This document shows, one piece after another, positions 33,821 to 45,965 of a DNA stretch of 64,000 nt (position 1 is the stretch's first letter; each line of letters begins with the position of its first letter). A program made the translations under genes and the position numbers. The stretch is from assembly GCA_002049455.2 (NCBI GenBank), contig KV918855.1, positions 124,001 through 188,000 of the forward strand, given 5' to 3'. Below the pieces are notes generated by a model. The model was given only the letters and a program-made list of their open reading frames with translations, was not told the origin of the DNA and searched no databases. This DNA comes from Porphyra umbilicalis (lineage: Eukaryota; Rhodophyta; Bangiophyceae; Bangiales; Bangiaceae).

Positions 33821-34011
33821 CGTGCGCCGTCAGGAGTCTCTACCCCGTCACACTGTAAGCGAATCCGCAAGGAGTGTGGTAGACAGCCGACCCACTTTTG
33901 ATACATGCCGAAGCTCCGAAGGGTGGATGTGGCTTCCTTAAAAACCAAGTCGGGCGACCCACAAAGTACCCACATCCGATACCCACGTCGCAGTTGCCGA
34001 AGGTCTCTAAT

Positions 34012-35060
34012 GATCCAGCACATTGTTGGTCAACGCACTGCGATAATAATTGCCCCGGAAGACGCTACTTCAATTTCGAGCGCGCATCAAGTAGTCCAGC
34101 GCAGCCCTCTGCGGCTTCGTGCGTGGCACTTGCCGCGTCAGCGACCTATCCCCTTCTCGCCGTCTTCCTTCGCATACGGCCATGACCCCCCCCTTCGTTT
34201 GCGTGCTTCCTCGAGCACCCAACCGATCCCCCCCCCCTTGCCGCTGTCCGACACACCCGTCCTTGTATTTCTTGTTTCTACCCGGTACCGCCATTATGGT
34301 CGTCAACCTAAGGCCCCTTTCTCCCTTTTTCTCCCGCCCCCGCCCCCCCTTTCTCTACATCCCCCTCCTTCCCCTTTCTCTTTCCCCCCCTTCCCCGCCC
34401 TTCCTATTTCTCCCCCTTCCCCCCCCCTTTCTTTTAACCCTCCCTCCTCCTCCATTCCTCTCCCCTCCACACCACCCCTTCTTTGTTTTGCTCAGTGCTT
34501 CTCTTGTGCCCTCCTCAGATGGCCAGAGGAGCCAGCAACCATTGGCACCCAGCGGCTGCCGCCTGTCGCAGCCAGCCCTGTCGGCCCCTTTTGCTCTCAT
34601 CTTCACGCCGTTTGGGCTTTTTAGCGTTTCACAGGCCGTTCCTGATACGTTTTGACCCCTCTTCAGGGGCCAGTTCGCCCGCTTGGCGGGCACAAGCATG
34701 CGAGGGGCGGGATCACCGCCTCCATCCAGCCCGGACGGCTCTCATTGCCACCGTGTCGTCTGGTTCGTCTACCTATGGAGGTAATGAGTATGAGTAGTAA
34801 TCTAGAAGAACAAATTGAGAGTAAAGCACGACGTCCTTCCCACTGCACACCGTGACGGAGATGCTTCCTTCATCAATTCTGACCCCGAAATCGAATTTTC
34901 TGCAGGAACGTTCGCCAGATTGTCTTACATCGGTTCCAGGACTGTTGACAGCAGATGTTTGAACAGACACGCAGACTGTCCCCAGTTGCGTATGGGACCA
35001 TCGAGACGATGGTCATCGGGAATTTACAGGATGGATCGACTCTTGCTGATTCTCAGACAC
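34012..35060. other. Intergenic, pyrimidine-rich tract
   Basis: About 34315-34480 is almost pure C/T on the plus strand. No gene recognised. Confidence 0.4.
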
Positions 35061-36521
35061 TTAGAGCACACCCAACCACGTCTCCCCCAAGTTCTGAAAC
35101 CCCAAACGGAATATGCCACGTTTGCTTGCGTGGAGGGCCGTGAGCGGCCCCCCATTTTTCTCATGCAAGAGGGCCCTCTGCCATCCTGGAGTTACCGGAA
35201 ACGAGGGCTAGATGATCACCAGATGGGGAAAGCAAGATGGGGGATGCGCTTCCAGTAACGTTCGTCCCCAACTGGTCGAAATTCGTGCATATCGTGAAGC
35301 AGTCTTGATGGCAAGACACACCGGACGAAAAGGCTGCCGTGCGGCAGAGATCGTGAGACAAAGTGTGTTAGATCCTAGTGGAACCTTCCAAATCGCGTCA
35401 ATAAAATACACTTCTGGCACAAACGTCTGAAATAAAGAGACACGAATCGTGAACATCGGAAGAAGTGGTCGCACAACGCGTCCAGAGTCAGCACGGCGGG
35501 AAAAACTTGGCACACTTGTCTCAAACCCGAGTCTCACGGGACACAACAGAGGTGCTGGTGTTGGTCGAAGTTCCCACAACGGGTGCATGATGCGATGCGC
35601 TGTTGCGACAAGCCCGAATCGTGGACCGCAGGGTCCGTCCCAAAGCGCCATGCGGGTGCTTCCAGAAGCAACGGTGGCCGACGCCGTTCGTTGGACCAGG
35701 CGTTGGCAGTCCCTGGAGGCGGGCTGGTGCAAAAATCCATTGGGGCAGTATCGCTGGTCCGACGCCAGAAAACTGGGCCGATTCCGCAACCAGTCTCACG
35801 ATTTGTTTGCTTGACATCGGGAATTATTGGAAAGTTTGTAGTCGTTTGGAGCCTTGTCATTGGCTCGCGGAATTATTTAGAAAAACTCAGATGGGAGGCG
35901 GATTCGATGCGGCGAGAGGTCAGCCGGCCCGTGATCAGATTGTGTTGCTTCCTGTGTCCTGTGTGCCCCCCTTCCGCCCAACCAGTCATTTGAAGCCACC
36001 CCGTGACCACTGCGGATTGGGCGGGGGTGCGTGGAGGGCGCGCGCGTCACCGCGCATTGCGGCTAGGGAGGCGTCACCCGGGGTTCGTGTCCACCTCGGG
36101 CGCCCTCGAAGACACCTCGTGTGTTTCGGGCCCGCTGCGGGCCTGCGCCCTGCCCCGCCCCCTCGTCCAGCGCGCACGAGGGGTCCCGCGGGGACGGTCA
36201 AGCACTGGTGCAGCTTGCGGGGGCGCGCCGCCCTCCCGCCCTCTGGCCCAACGACCGCCCGCGCGCCACATTCATCACGTGCTTGCCGCCGGCGTGCCTG
36301 AGCGGAAGACGCCGGCGGCTCCTGCCCCTCCTCCCCCTGCCCCACTCGCGCTGATTCTCTCCTACTTGCCTCCCCCGCGCGCCTGTTGCAACCGACACGC
36401 CGCCGGTGTACCGCGAGCTCCGGCGGCGCGCCCGTGTGCTCTGAACACCGCTCCCCCCTTGTCCTCGTCTCCACCCCCGGCCTTCAAAAGCCGGCCTTTT
36501 TCCCCCCCCCCCTTTCCGATC

Positions 36522-39500
36522 ATGACCCGTAAGCCCGACCAGGAGCACGACACGGAGCGTCGCCGTGACCAGCGTCGTCGTCATCAAGAGCGGCTCGCGG
36601 TGCTCGCGCGGTGCACGTGCTCTTGCCACGTCGCGGGCTGCCCAAATTGCTCAACGTCGGCCCCACCACGCGAGGGGCCCGCGCTTCCTACCTCTAGTAG
36701 CTGTGTGCAGCCGGCTGGCCAAGGACCGCCGGTAGCTGGCGGCGCCTGGGTGCGGCCGCCAAACACTACACCGCACCAGGGCGGCGGCAATTGGGCCGGG
36801 GCGGCGGGACGGTCGTCACTGCCGGCGCGCGGCAGCTGGGGCCCGGGACCAAGGTTTGATCCCAACCAAGGTGGCGGACATTGGGGAGGGGGAGCGGGAC
36901 GGGCGTCGCTGCCGCCGCGTGACGAGTGGGTGCCGCCGGCTCCCTGGCAGGACAATAAAGCTGGGAACCGTTCAGAGTAACCGCCCGACGGCAACGGCGG
37001 ACACGGAGGTCGGGGGTTGAATACGGGCGGCCGTCGAGTGTCTCCTCGCCGCTGTGGCTAGGCTTCGCCGGCTGGTCAGTCTTCTCAAGCCGGCGGCCAC
37101 TGGGAGCCGCCGTTCCAACCGGACCACGAGTACGGCGGCCGGGGACGGGACTCGCGGGACAGGGACGGATCTGCCCGCCGCGACGTGTGGGCGCCGCCGG
37201 GCTCTCAAGGTCAAGGAGATCAACAGCCCGGTGGCGTCGGCGGCGGTGGCTTCCATCCCAATCGCCAGCCTTCGCCGAGGCGGAACTGGGTGTCGCCGGG
37301 CGGGCAGCGTCCCCATCAGCCCGGCGGCTTTGGGCCACTGTGCGAGGATTGGTGGCTGCCGGGTGGTCAAGCAAGTAGTCAATCAGGCGGCCACGCGACG
37401 CGCCAAGACAACTGGGGGCCGCCGGGAGGTCACGCAAGTCGTCAAGCCGGCGGCCACGCGGGACCCTACAACAACTGGGGGCCGCCGGGTGGAGGACCCC
37501 CCGAGACCGGCGACTTTGAGTCGATCCGCGACAATTGGCGGCCGCCGTTCGGTGTCAGACTTCCGGACACCGGCGGCTACGGTGCGCGTCGGGGGCCCTT
37601 CGGCGACGGACAAGCGCCGCCGGCTGCTGCCCAATTGCCGCTAGCCGGCGGCGGCGCATCACCGGCCGCCGGTTCCGGCGGCGACGCGCGCCGCACCGAC
37701 GGACAGATGCCGCCGGCAGCTGCTCCATTTCCGCTCGCCGGCGGCGGCGGATTGCTTCGCGCCGGCGGCCGCGCGTCACCGGCCGCCGGTACCGGCGGTG
37801 GTGCGAGCCGCACCGACGGACAAGTGCCGCCGGCTGTTGCTCCGTCTCCGCTCGCCGGCGGCGGTGGAGCGCCTCGAGCCGGCGGCGGCGCAACACCGGC
37901 CGCCGGTCCGGGGGTCGATGCGCCCTGCGAGAACGGACGAGTGCCGCCGGCTGTTGCCCAACCACCGCTTGCCGGCGGCGGCGCGTCTCCAGCCGCCGGT
38001 ACCGGCGGCGGCGCGTCACCAGCCGCCGGCACGGGTGGCAACGCGCCCCGCGCGAACCGACAAGTGCCGCCGGCTGCTGGCCAGGCACCGCTTGCCGGCA
38101 GCGGCGCATCAACGGCCGCCGGTTCAGGCGCCGACGCGCGCCGCACCGACGGATAAGTGCCGCCGGCTGCTGCTCCGTCCCCGCTTGCCGGCGGCGACTC
38201 ATCAGCTGTCGCCGGTACCGGCGGCGACGCGCTCCGCACCGAAGGACAAGTGCCGCCTGCTTGTACTCCATTCCTACTTGCCGGCCGCGGCGGACCGCCT
38301 CGCCTCGGCGGCGGCGCATCCCGGGCCGTCGGTACGGAGGGCGACGCGTCCCACGCGAACGGAGAAGTGCCGCCGGCTGTTGTTCAACCACCACTTGTCG
38401 GCGGCGGCGGGTCACCGGCCGCAGGTACAGGCGGCGACGCTAGCCGCGCCGACGGACAAGTGCCGCCGGCTCGTGCCCAATCCCCACTCGCTGGCTGCGG
38501 CGGATCGCCTCGAGACGGCGGCGGCGCATCACCGGCCGCCGGTGCTTGCAGCGACGCCCGCCGCACAGAAGGACAAGTGCCCCCGGCTGCGGCCCAATCG
38601 CCGCTAGGCGGCTGCGGCGCGTTACCGGCGGCCGGTACCGGCGGCGACACGCCCCGCAACCACGGACAAGTGCCGCCGTCTCGTGCGCCTTCCCCACTTG
38701 CCGGCTGCGGCAAATCGCGTCGAAACGGCGGCGGCAAATCACCGGCCGCCGGTGCCGGCAGCGACGCGCACCGCAGAGAACGACATGTGCCGCCGGCTGC
38801 GGCCCAATCGCCGTCAGGCGGCGGGGGCGCATTACCGGAGGGCGGTAGCGGCGGCGACACGCCCCGCAACCACGGACAAGTGCCGCCGTCTCGTGCCCCA
38901 TCCCCACTTGCCGGCGGCGGCAAATCGCGTCGAGCCGGCAGCGGCGCATCACCGACCGCCGGTACCGGCGGCGACGCGCGCCGCACCGACGGACAGGTGC
39001 CGCCGGCTGCCGCCCAATCGCCGCTGGCCGGCGGCGGCGCATCATCGGCCTCCGATACCGCCGGCGACGCGCGCCACACCGACGGAGAAGTGCCACCGGC
39101 TGCTTCTTCGTCCATGACCGCCGGCGGCCGCTCATCACCGGCCGCCGGTACCGGGGGCGACGCGCTTTGCACGCACGTGCAAGTGCCGCCGGCTGCTTCG
39201 CGACCACCGCCAGCCGGCGGCGGCGCATCACATGACGGCGGCGGTGGCACGTCTGTCTAGGCGGTCGCCGGGGCGGGCGGTTCATGCCCCCCTCCCCACC
39301 TGTGGGTCGCGGCGAGGGCGCCCCCCTGCTTGCCGCCACCTACGCGCCGGCTGCCCTGGGGACTGGGCTTGGCTGGACGGACAAGGAGCGGGTGGCCCTC
39401 AGCCGGGCCTATCATTCTACATCATTGGACGCTGTGAAGGGGTCGGATCAGACTGGGATAACGTTTTGGGCGGTGGTGGTCGGGGAGTGGAAGCGCCTAT

Positions 39501-40702
39501 TGGCCGGTCGCCCTGGCGCACGACGGCGCACCCAGCGCGGTTTCGGGGGGGTGCAGAAGCAGTAGGACAAGATCCGGAGGTGGGTGAACGAGTTTGGCTC
39601 GCACTACCTGGCCGTTAAGCGGCTGTCGCTGACAGGCAACCCGAGCGACAAGGATTTGATCAGCGCCGCTGTGGCGCGCTTTTGCGGGCTCAACATTTAC
39701 GAGGCTATGCGGAAGGACCGGGCATCTGACAAGGCGAAGGGCAAGACAACGAAGCGGAAGGCAAAGCAGACGACCTGCCCGTTGGTGTCGTGCTGGCGGG
39801 TGTGACGCCACGTCAACAAGTTTAGCGGCGCCGCCAGGGCCGCCGCCACAGACGGCGGCGCTGGCGGCGCCGGCTCCTCAAGCGCGTCTGCCGGCCGTCG
39901 TGCCTCGCCAAGCGACGCGGACGAGGAGGAGAACGGGCCGCCGGCGGCGGGTGTCTTCCAGTCACGTCCGCGCGGTTTCAAGGCGGCCAAGCGGGAGATG
40001 AGTGAGGACATCCTCGCGTCGCGGACGCTCAAGGACAGATCGGACGCTCTGCTGGCGCTGGCGCGGGCAACGATGGAGCGGACAACTGTGGCGTTTTTCA
40101 ACACCGCGGAGATGCGCGACACCCCCGAGGCGATTGCCTTCTGCAAGATGCACGCGCGCAAGCTGATGGCGGCGGCTGGCATTGACTTGTCCTCGTCCCG
40201 GCCGGCGATGTCGTCGGGCCCTGCGGGGACGGCCGCCGCCTTGGCGACGGACGCGGAATCGTCGACCGCACCGGCGGCCGTGTTGCAGGTGCATCCGCCG
40301 CCGCCGGTCGGCAACAAGCCAACGGCAGTCGAGTCCGAGGAGCACGCGCGGTCGTCGACCGCACCGGCGGTCGTGTCGGCGGTGCATCCGCCGCCGCCGG
40401 CCGGCAACAATCCGGCGGCAGTCGAGTCCGAGGAGCAATCGCCGCCGGCGTCTGCGGACCACACGCCGGCGGCGCATTAGACGACAGATCCTGTTTCCAA
40501 GTCAACAGGCCAGGGCAGGCCGAGCCGTGGCGCTCGGTCCCAGGTGACGAAGCGGGCGAAGGCGGCGGCGGCACTTGCTGCCGCGTCGACTACTTTGGAT
40601 GACGACGATGAGGTGTACTTGGTTCCCATGCACCACGACAAGGCGGCGGACGACGCCGACTGTGCTGTTCAAGAGGCCAGTGGAAACGATGACCATTCCT
40701 AG
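36522..40702 (+). pseudogene. PIF/Harbinger ORF1, Myb/SANT-like protein
   Basis: One frame runs from ATG 36522 to about 39260 and, after one frame change near 39260-39290, to TAG 40700-40702. It is interrupted by stops at 36978 (TAA), 37059 (TAG), 38154 (TAA), 39563 (TAG), 39803 (TGA) and 40478 (TAG). Order: a charged N terminus with CTCSCHVAGCPNC; Gly/Pro-rich GGHW/NWGPPGG repeats; about 16 units of a 31- or 39-residue repeat (GQVPPAAAQSPLAGGGASPA); then the trihelix/Myb-like part of Harbinger ORF1s (LGWTDKERVALSRAY, SDQTGITFW, IRRWVNEFGSHYLAVKRL, CPLVSCWRV); and a C-terminal helix (KREMSEDILASRTLKDRS). This partner is thought to bind TIRs and bring the transposase to DNA. The frame change may be an intron or an indel. 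Confidence 0.72.
37600..39230. repeat. 93/117-bp in-frame repeats in ORF1
   Basis: About 16 units encode DGQVPPAA...PLAGGGASPAAGTGGDA, 31 residues, or 39 with an inserted GGGGLLRAGG-type block. Every unit has GACGGACAAGTGCCGCCGGC or a close variant; the unit at 38154 has TAA in place of CAA. Confidence 0.85.
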
Positions 40703-42622
40703 TCACTGTAGTGTTTGTTGTGTATGTGCTTTGTTCTGTAGCGTGCCAAAGGCTTTTTTTCCCCGTTGGGCAAAGTTTTATTCCTACTTCTGTGCACCGC
40801 GCATCCTACCACGAATGCACAACACCCCTCGTGGATCCCCTGCATTCCCTGCCACTGAAGATAACCTCGCACAAACACCGGCGACGGGCGCTACACCCCC
40901 CACACATGTCGGCGCACGGACGCGGGCGGCAACAGGCCCCTCCCTTCCCTTCCGCGCTCCAAGCACCCGCCGCCGTTCTTATCAACGCCGGCGGCAAAGC
41001 AGGCACACGTGGACGTCTCCATTGCCCGCCCGCCCCTCCGTAAATGCAGAGCCACCGCCGGCAACACCGGCGCAGGCGGCGACACACCAGCACCCCTCCC
41101 CGCCTGGCACGCCCGCCGCCGGTCTTGCCAACGCCGGCAGCGGAGCAGTCACACTTGGACGCCGCCCGTGCCCGCCCCCTTACCTACAGGCAGAGCCGCC
41201 GCCGGCAATACCGGGGCAATCGGCGACACACCAGCACCCCTTCCCGCCTGACACGCCCGCCGCCGGTCTTGCCAACGCCGGCGGCGGAGCAGGCATACGT
41301 GGACGCCTCCCTTGCCCGCCCCCCCCCCAATGCGCAGAGCCGTCGCCGGAAATACCGACGCTGGCGGCAACCCGCCCCTTCCCATGCCCGCCGCACACGT
41401 GCGCCGCCGGTCTCGCCAACGCCAGCGGCAGGGCAGTCACGTGAGGACGTCGACCCTTTCCGCTGCCCCCCAAAAAGATTCTCTCCTGACGACATTATCG
41501 AAGGAAAAATAACCCTGCGCAGCAGGAAAAAAAGAAAACATTTTATACTCCCACGTAGGGCGGAAGAAGCGTGCTTCTCACTTACCCACACGTGTTTGGC
41601 AAGGTCATGCCTCAGGCGCTCGTGCTTCTCCTCGTCCCGTGCCCCCGCTCAAGCGTTCAGCGAGTGGCGAAAACTTCCGGGAGGAAACGCGCCGGCCGGT
41701 GCGATGACAGGGGCGGCCACACCCACCGGCGGGCCGTCGCTGCCCCCAGGACTGTTCGCATTGCTCTGTGGACTGCCTGCGGCCGCACCGCCGCCGGCGG
41801 CGTGGCTGCCTCTGCCTCTTGTCGGATCCGTCCCACCGCCCCCATCACCAACGGCCCCGCCGCCGGCAGCGCCAACACCGGCGGCGTGGCTGCCACCATC
41901 AGCAATCATACCCGTCGCACCGCCCCCACCCCCACAAGCCCCGCCGCCGGCTGCACCAACACAGGCGGCGGGAGGACCACCACCAGCCATCATACCCGTC
42001 CCACCCCCGCCATTCCCACCAGCCCCGCCGCCGGCTGCACCAACACCGGCGGCGGGACCACCACCATCAACCATCATACCCGTCCCACCGCCCCGACCCC
42101 CACCAGCACCGCTGCCGGCTGCGCCAATACCGGCGGCGCGAGCACCACCATCAGCCATCATACCCGTCCCACCACCGCCACCCCCACCAGCCCCGCCGCC
42201 TGCTGCACGAATACCGGCGGCGGGACCACCACCATCAACAATCATACCCGTCCCACCGCCCCGACCCCCACCAGCCCCGCCGCCGGCTGCGCCAACACCG
42301 GCGGCGGGAGAACCGCCATCAGGACCCAAACTCGTCTCACCATCGCCAACCCCACCAGCCCCGCCGCCGGCTGCGCCAACACCGGCGGTGGGAGCACGAC
42401 CAATAGGACTAAAACCCGTCCCATCACCGCTACCCACACCAACCCCGTCGCCGGCCGCAGCGCCGGCCGCACCACCGGCCGCGGCCGGGGTCTCACCAGC
42501 CTTGTTCCTCACGCCCTCGGCTCCGCCACCGACTGCGCCTCCGCTGCCCCTACCGCCGGCCGCCGCCTTAGCAGCGGCGGCCATTCGAGAGCGTGACACG
42601 AACCCAACCCGTTGCTTCTCCG
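40703..42622. repeat. 144-bp and 84-bp tandem arrays between the Harbinger genes
   Basis: Units near 40975, 41121, 41265 and 41409 repeat every 144-146 bp. Another array of about seven 84-bp units spans about 41830-42430. Both periods are multiples of 3, and both strands are open: Pro-rich on plus (a 560-codon frame at 41044-42726), Gly-rich on minus (41649-42701). The DDE half of the transposase should lie here on the minus strand, but no catalytic motif is seen, so the repeats appear to have replaced it. Confidence 0.7.
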
Positions 42623-43233
42623 TCACCATATTGTGTAAGATGGCCCCTGCCGGCGCTCCAGGATACGCTCCAGCTCGGCCGGAGTGGTGGGACGCAAACA
42701 AGCCGGACCCAACTCATCCACAATGAAACGTAGAAGCTCTCGAAAAGACATAGCTACGGTCGATGCGGACAAACGAACGTATTCCTCAGTTCGATCGGGC
42801 GCCTCTCCGCAAGCAATCACTCGGAATGCAGCCACCACCTTTTGCAAGGGTTGTGTGCCTGCGGTCTGCGAGTCGCGTTAATACGTTGCGCAAAGAAGGG
42901 GCGACCCTTCACGGCGTGGTAGATACGCAAAAACACTGACCGGGGCACACGGAACCGTCTCTCAAAGTCCGCCTCGTCGTATACGGGAGGAGAGACGTCC
43001 AATCCAAAATGGTCCCTCAAAATAGCTCGCAAACCTGATCGAAAATCACGGTTCTTGTTTGGCCGGCGACCAGGCACCGACCCAATTTACCGCCACCGGC
43101 CGAGCCGCGACCGGTGGATGCGACGACGATAGCGCCACAGCGCCTGCATGTGGGCCGCCACCGCGGTGGCAACTTCGCCGTCGATCGGGTCCGCCAGCAT
43201 CGCATCCGCAGAGACGTCGAGTGGATCGTTCAT
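42623..43233 (-). pseudogene. PIF/Harbinger transposase, N-terminal part
   Basis: From MNDPLDVSADAMLADPIDG (ATG 43231-43233) the frame continues through a TAA at 43087-43089 into PGRRPNKNRDF, then DEADFERRFRVPRSVFLRIY and FFAQRINATRR. After a frame change near 42847 it continues LQKVVAAFRVIACGEAPDRT and VDELGPACLRPTTPAELERI. This series is diagnostic of plant-type Harbinger transposases, covering the region before the nuclease core. The frame ends at 42623 and runs into Gly-rich repeats. The usual length is 350-450 residues; only about 200 are visible, and the DDE residues are missing. Confidence 0.78.
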
Positions 43234-44009
43234 CGTGGGAAGAAGACGGTGTCGTCGACGGTGACGTCGTCCGTGGACACGGGCGTCGCGACGCACCTGT
43301 CGCCGTCACACAATCACGCCGCGGGGAGCCAAAAGGACCTCGTCCCACTGCCTCCTCCGACAGGCCCAGAAGTTTATCCCATCTCCCAGCCTCCAACGTC
43401 CCCAAGCCCCCGCCGCGAGCACGGAAAGAATCGATCTCGCGAGGCTGCGAAAACCAGAGCCTGGGGATACTGCCGCCGTGCCCTGATTCACGCTGTGCGT
43501 GCCACCGAGAGCGGCAGCGAAGCGACCCACCGCACCCCCAACGTGCGTCGAATGGGGGATCCTGAAACGGTCAGACTCGTTCAGGCTTTTCTGGGTCTCG
43601 ATAGTGCTCGTCGAGATCGTAGACGGTCCCGGAAAGCGCCAGTATCGGGCCGTAAGATTTCTAATCTGATCATGCCGCCTGAGCTCGTTTTCCGAGAGGA
43701 ACTCAATCTGTAACAGCCAATGGCACGCCAGGAAAAAATGAGGAGGAGCAGCGGGTCCCCCCCAATCGGTGAGAAAATGGGGGACGGGGGCGCCTCCCCC
43801 CATTTCTGACGCATGAATGTCCGTGGATTTATCCGATTCAGATTAACTGTATTCAAGTTCTATCTGAGCGTTTTGGGGTGCCTGACGTTGCTGTGGGACC
43901 CTCCCCATCCCCAAGAGCTGAAACTAAGGCACGTGGCACATTTATGAGACACGGTTCTGACACGTCAGCATCTTTAAACTTGGGGAATACGTTGTTGGGT
44001 GTGCTCTTA

Positions 44010-45515
44010 TGACATGGCCCAGCGGATGGATCTTTCAGCGGGACGTCAGAACTAACCGCAGCCAATCGGCAAACGGTCCGTCGGACGGTTTGACGGACAG
44101 CTCCTGGGACGGTCCGTTTAACTTTTCTGCTGGACATGCAGGGCATAACTTTAAGGAGTGTGGTCTTGAACCCATTCAGGTGGGCTCATCGGAAGACGAT
44201 CAGATCGACAGCTCAGGCGCACGTCCTGCAAATAGGTGTACCAAACGTGCCTGGCATCAGACGGGTCCGAGAGGTCCCTCACTTAAGCTGTAAGCAACAT
44301 CTTGAAGTGCTCAGGCCGATGGCTGCTCCCTGTACCTCCTTCCGCCCCATGAGTCGAGCCGGTCCGCCGTCCAGTTACTGGCACTGTCAAAGAGAGCAAG
44401 TCTATTGATCGGAGCTATGGGCGTGAATGGGTCAAAGAGACGGAAGCGTGGACCCCGTGCGTCCGCTTACTTTTCTTTTGAGAGTGATGAGCCTGTGCAT
44501 GTGCCTCGTCACTCTGTGGGACAAGCGTCTGCTCATGTGAGCGCCCCTGGAGCTTCATGCGCTTCGTTGCCTAACGCTCGTGGCGGCGCTGAGATGAATG
44601 GTTCGAAACTGGGAGTGACAGTGAGGCGAAACATAGTGCCCCTCAGACATCCAGGCTCGTTCACGTCGACTCAAGCGGGCGAAACAGACTGTCAACTCCA
44701 CGTCGTCGTCAGAGAACGCCCACACGGGTCGGAGCATGTGGCGTGCGGCAAGCAGTAGTAACCAACGGTGACGTCAGTACCTCATCCGAGGGGCGAAGCG
44801 AGATCTACATGGGTGACCTTTGCGAACGTTGCCCTCGTCCAGACCGTGATTGTCGCACGGTTGTCGCACGGTTGTAATGTGCCCTCACGGAGACGTGCCG
44901 CCATGGGGATCGAGAGCTCAGTTGAATCCAAAGATCCTCGAGGCGCGCAGCGCGGGCGCAGGACTTCGCCGCATGCTCGCACGAATGAACATGTGAGGAG
45001 CTTTGAAGCGGGTTTTTTTTGGGGGCTACATCCATCGGTGATAGGTGCAGCATGCCGGAACACGGCAATGTCAGGCTTCCAGGGGTGTCACGTCTCGAAT
45101 GGGCGCAGTTGACAGTCATTATTGTATTTCTGTGGGACACACTTTTACCGGATCATTTGCCAATGGTAGTCGATTCCGACAGCTGTCCGGAGGGGAGCGG
45201 CTTGATCTGTGCGATCAATCGAACTTGCGATCACAGATCATGAAAGCGCCGCCGCCGCAGATTGGACAATTCAGATTGCTGGACAGGCTACCCGACCGGT
45301 TTCCCGATTGGGGTTAAGATCGAATGAGCGACCCGCTGAGGCCAAGCCGTGCGGAAACACCACTCATTCCGGTCTGTGCGTACGTCGAAGGCCTGGCTTG
45401 CTCGAACGCGTCTTCTTCGCGGGGCCGTCGGCACACCGCAACTGCCGTGCGCCGCGCTCTGCGATCCGTACCGGAGGTGACGCACGCCCCCGGGCCGCGC
45501 TCCCTTAGAGCTCCC
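44010..45515. other. Intergenic, right flank of the PIF element
   Basis: Moderate GC. Only short frames, the longest a Ser/Arg-rich 117-codon plus-strand frame at 44405-44758 with no recognisable features. Confidence 0.4.
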
Positions 45516-45519
45516 GCGT

Positions 45520-45965
45520 GTCTGGTTTCTGGGTGAAGCACCCTAAACATCGTGCACCCCTGTCGGGCGCACGTCTTTGGTTATGCGCGCCGCCCCGTGT
45601 TCCGGTGTTGACGCACCCGTCGGGTTGTGCGCCCCTTTCTTTGAAGTGCCCACTTTCTCTTGTGCGGCGTGTCGGGTTGCTGGGTGAAGCACTCATCTGG
45701 GTCGTGCTTCCCTGTCGTGCGCTCGCTTGTGGTTGTGCGCGCCGACCGGTTTTCTGGGGTTGAAGTACCCTTCCGGTTGTGCGTCCCGTAGTTTCAGCGC
45801 CCACTTGTTCTCGTGCGGCGCGTCGGGTTTCTGGGTGAAGCACCCTTTGGGTCATGCTTTCCAGTCGAGCGCACGCCTTTGTTTCTGCGCGCCGCCCCGT
45901 GTTCCGGTTTTGGCGCACCAGTCTGGTTGTGCGCCCCTTTTTTCTCGCCCACTTTATGGATCTAT
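45520..45965. repeat. 151-bp tandem repeat, 3 units
   Basis: GGGTGAAGCA recurs at 45531, 45682 and 45833 (period 151). Each unit holds TTCTGGGTGAAGCA and GTGCGCGCCG-type motifs. Not a multiple of 3 and no gene across it. Confidence 0.85.

Larger units (their letters stand above)
31508..34008. mobile_element. TIR element B (2501 bp including a nested insertion)
   Basis: Begins AGAGACCTTCGGCATGTC and ends with the complement of AGAGACCTTCGGCAACTG, flanked on both sides by AAT (31505-31507 and 34009-34011). It shares the AGAGA start, GTGGGT subterminal motifs and 3-bp duplication with element A, so it is the same family. Without the nested Tc1/mariner-like element it is about 0.9 kb. It carries a 55-bp minisatellite and no transposase. 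Confidence 0.75.
35064..44006. mobile_element. PIF/Harbinger DNA transposon, 8943 bp, both ends present
   Basis: Starts GAGCACACCCAAC and ends with its complement; the TIRs match at 27 of the first 30 positions. TTA lies on both sides (35061-35063 and 44007-44009), the standard PIF/Harbinger target duplication, and the GAGCAC start resembles plant family members. Inside are the two genes typical of the superfamily: a Myb-like ORF1 on the plus strand (36522-40702) and the N-terminal part of the Harbinger transposase on the minus strand (42623-43233), in convergent arrangement. Large in-phase minisatellites fill ORF1 and the space between the genes. Both genes carry stops, so the copy is not autonomous. 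Confidence 0.87.

Noticed and set aside
41044-42726. 560-codon Pro-rich plus-strand frame as a gene
   Set aside because: It crosses two minisatellites that are also open on the minus strand; no non-repetitive domain supports it.
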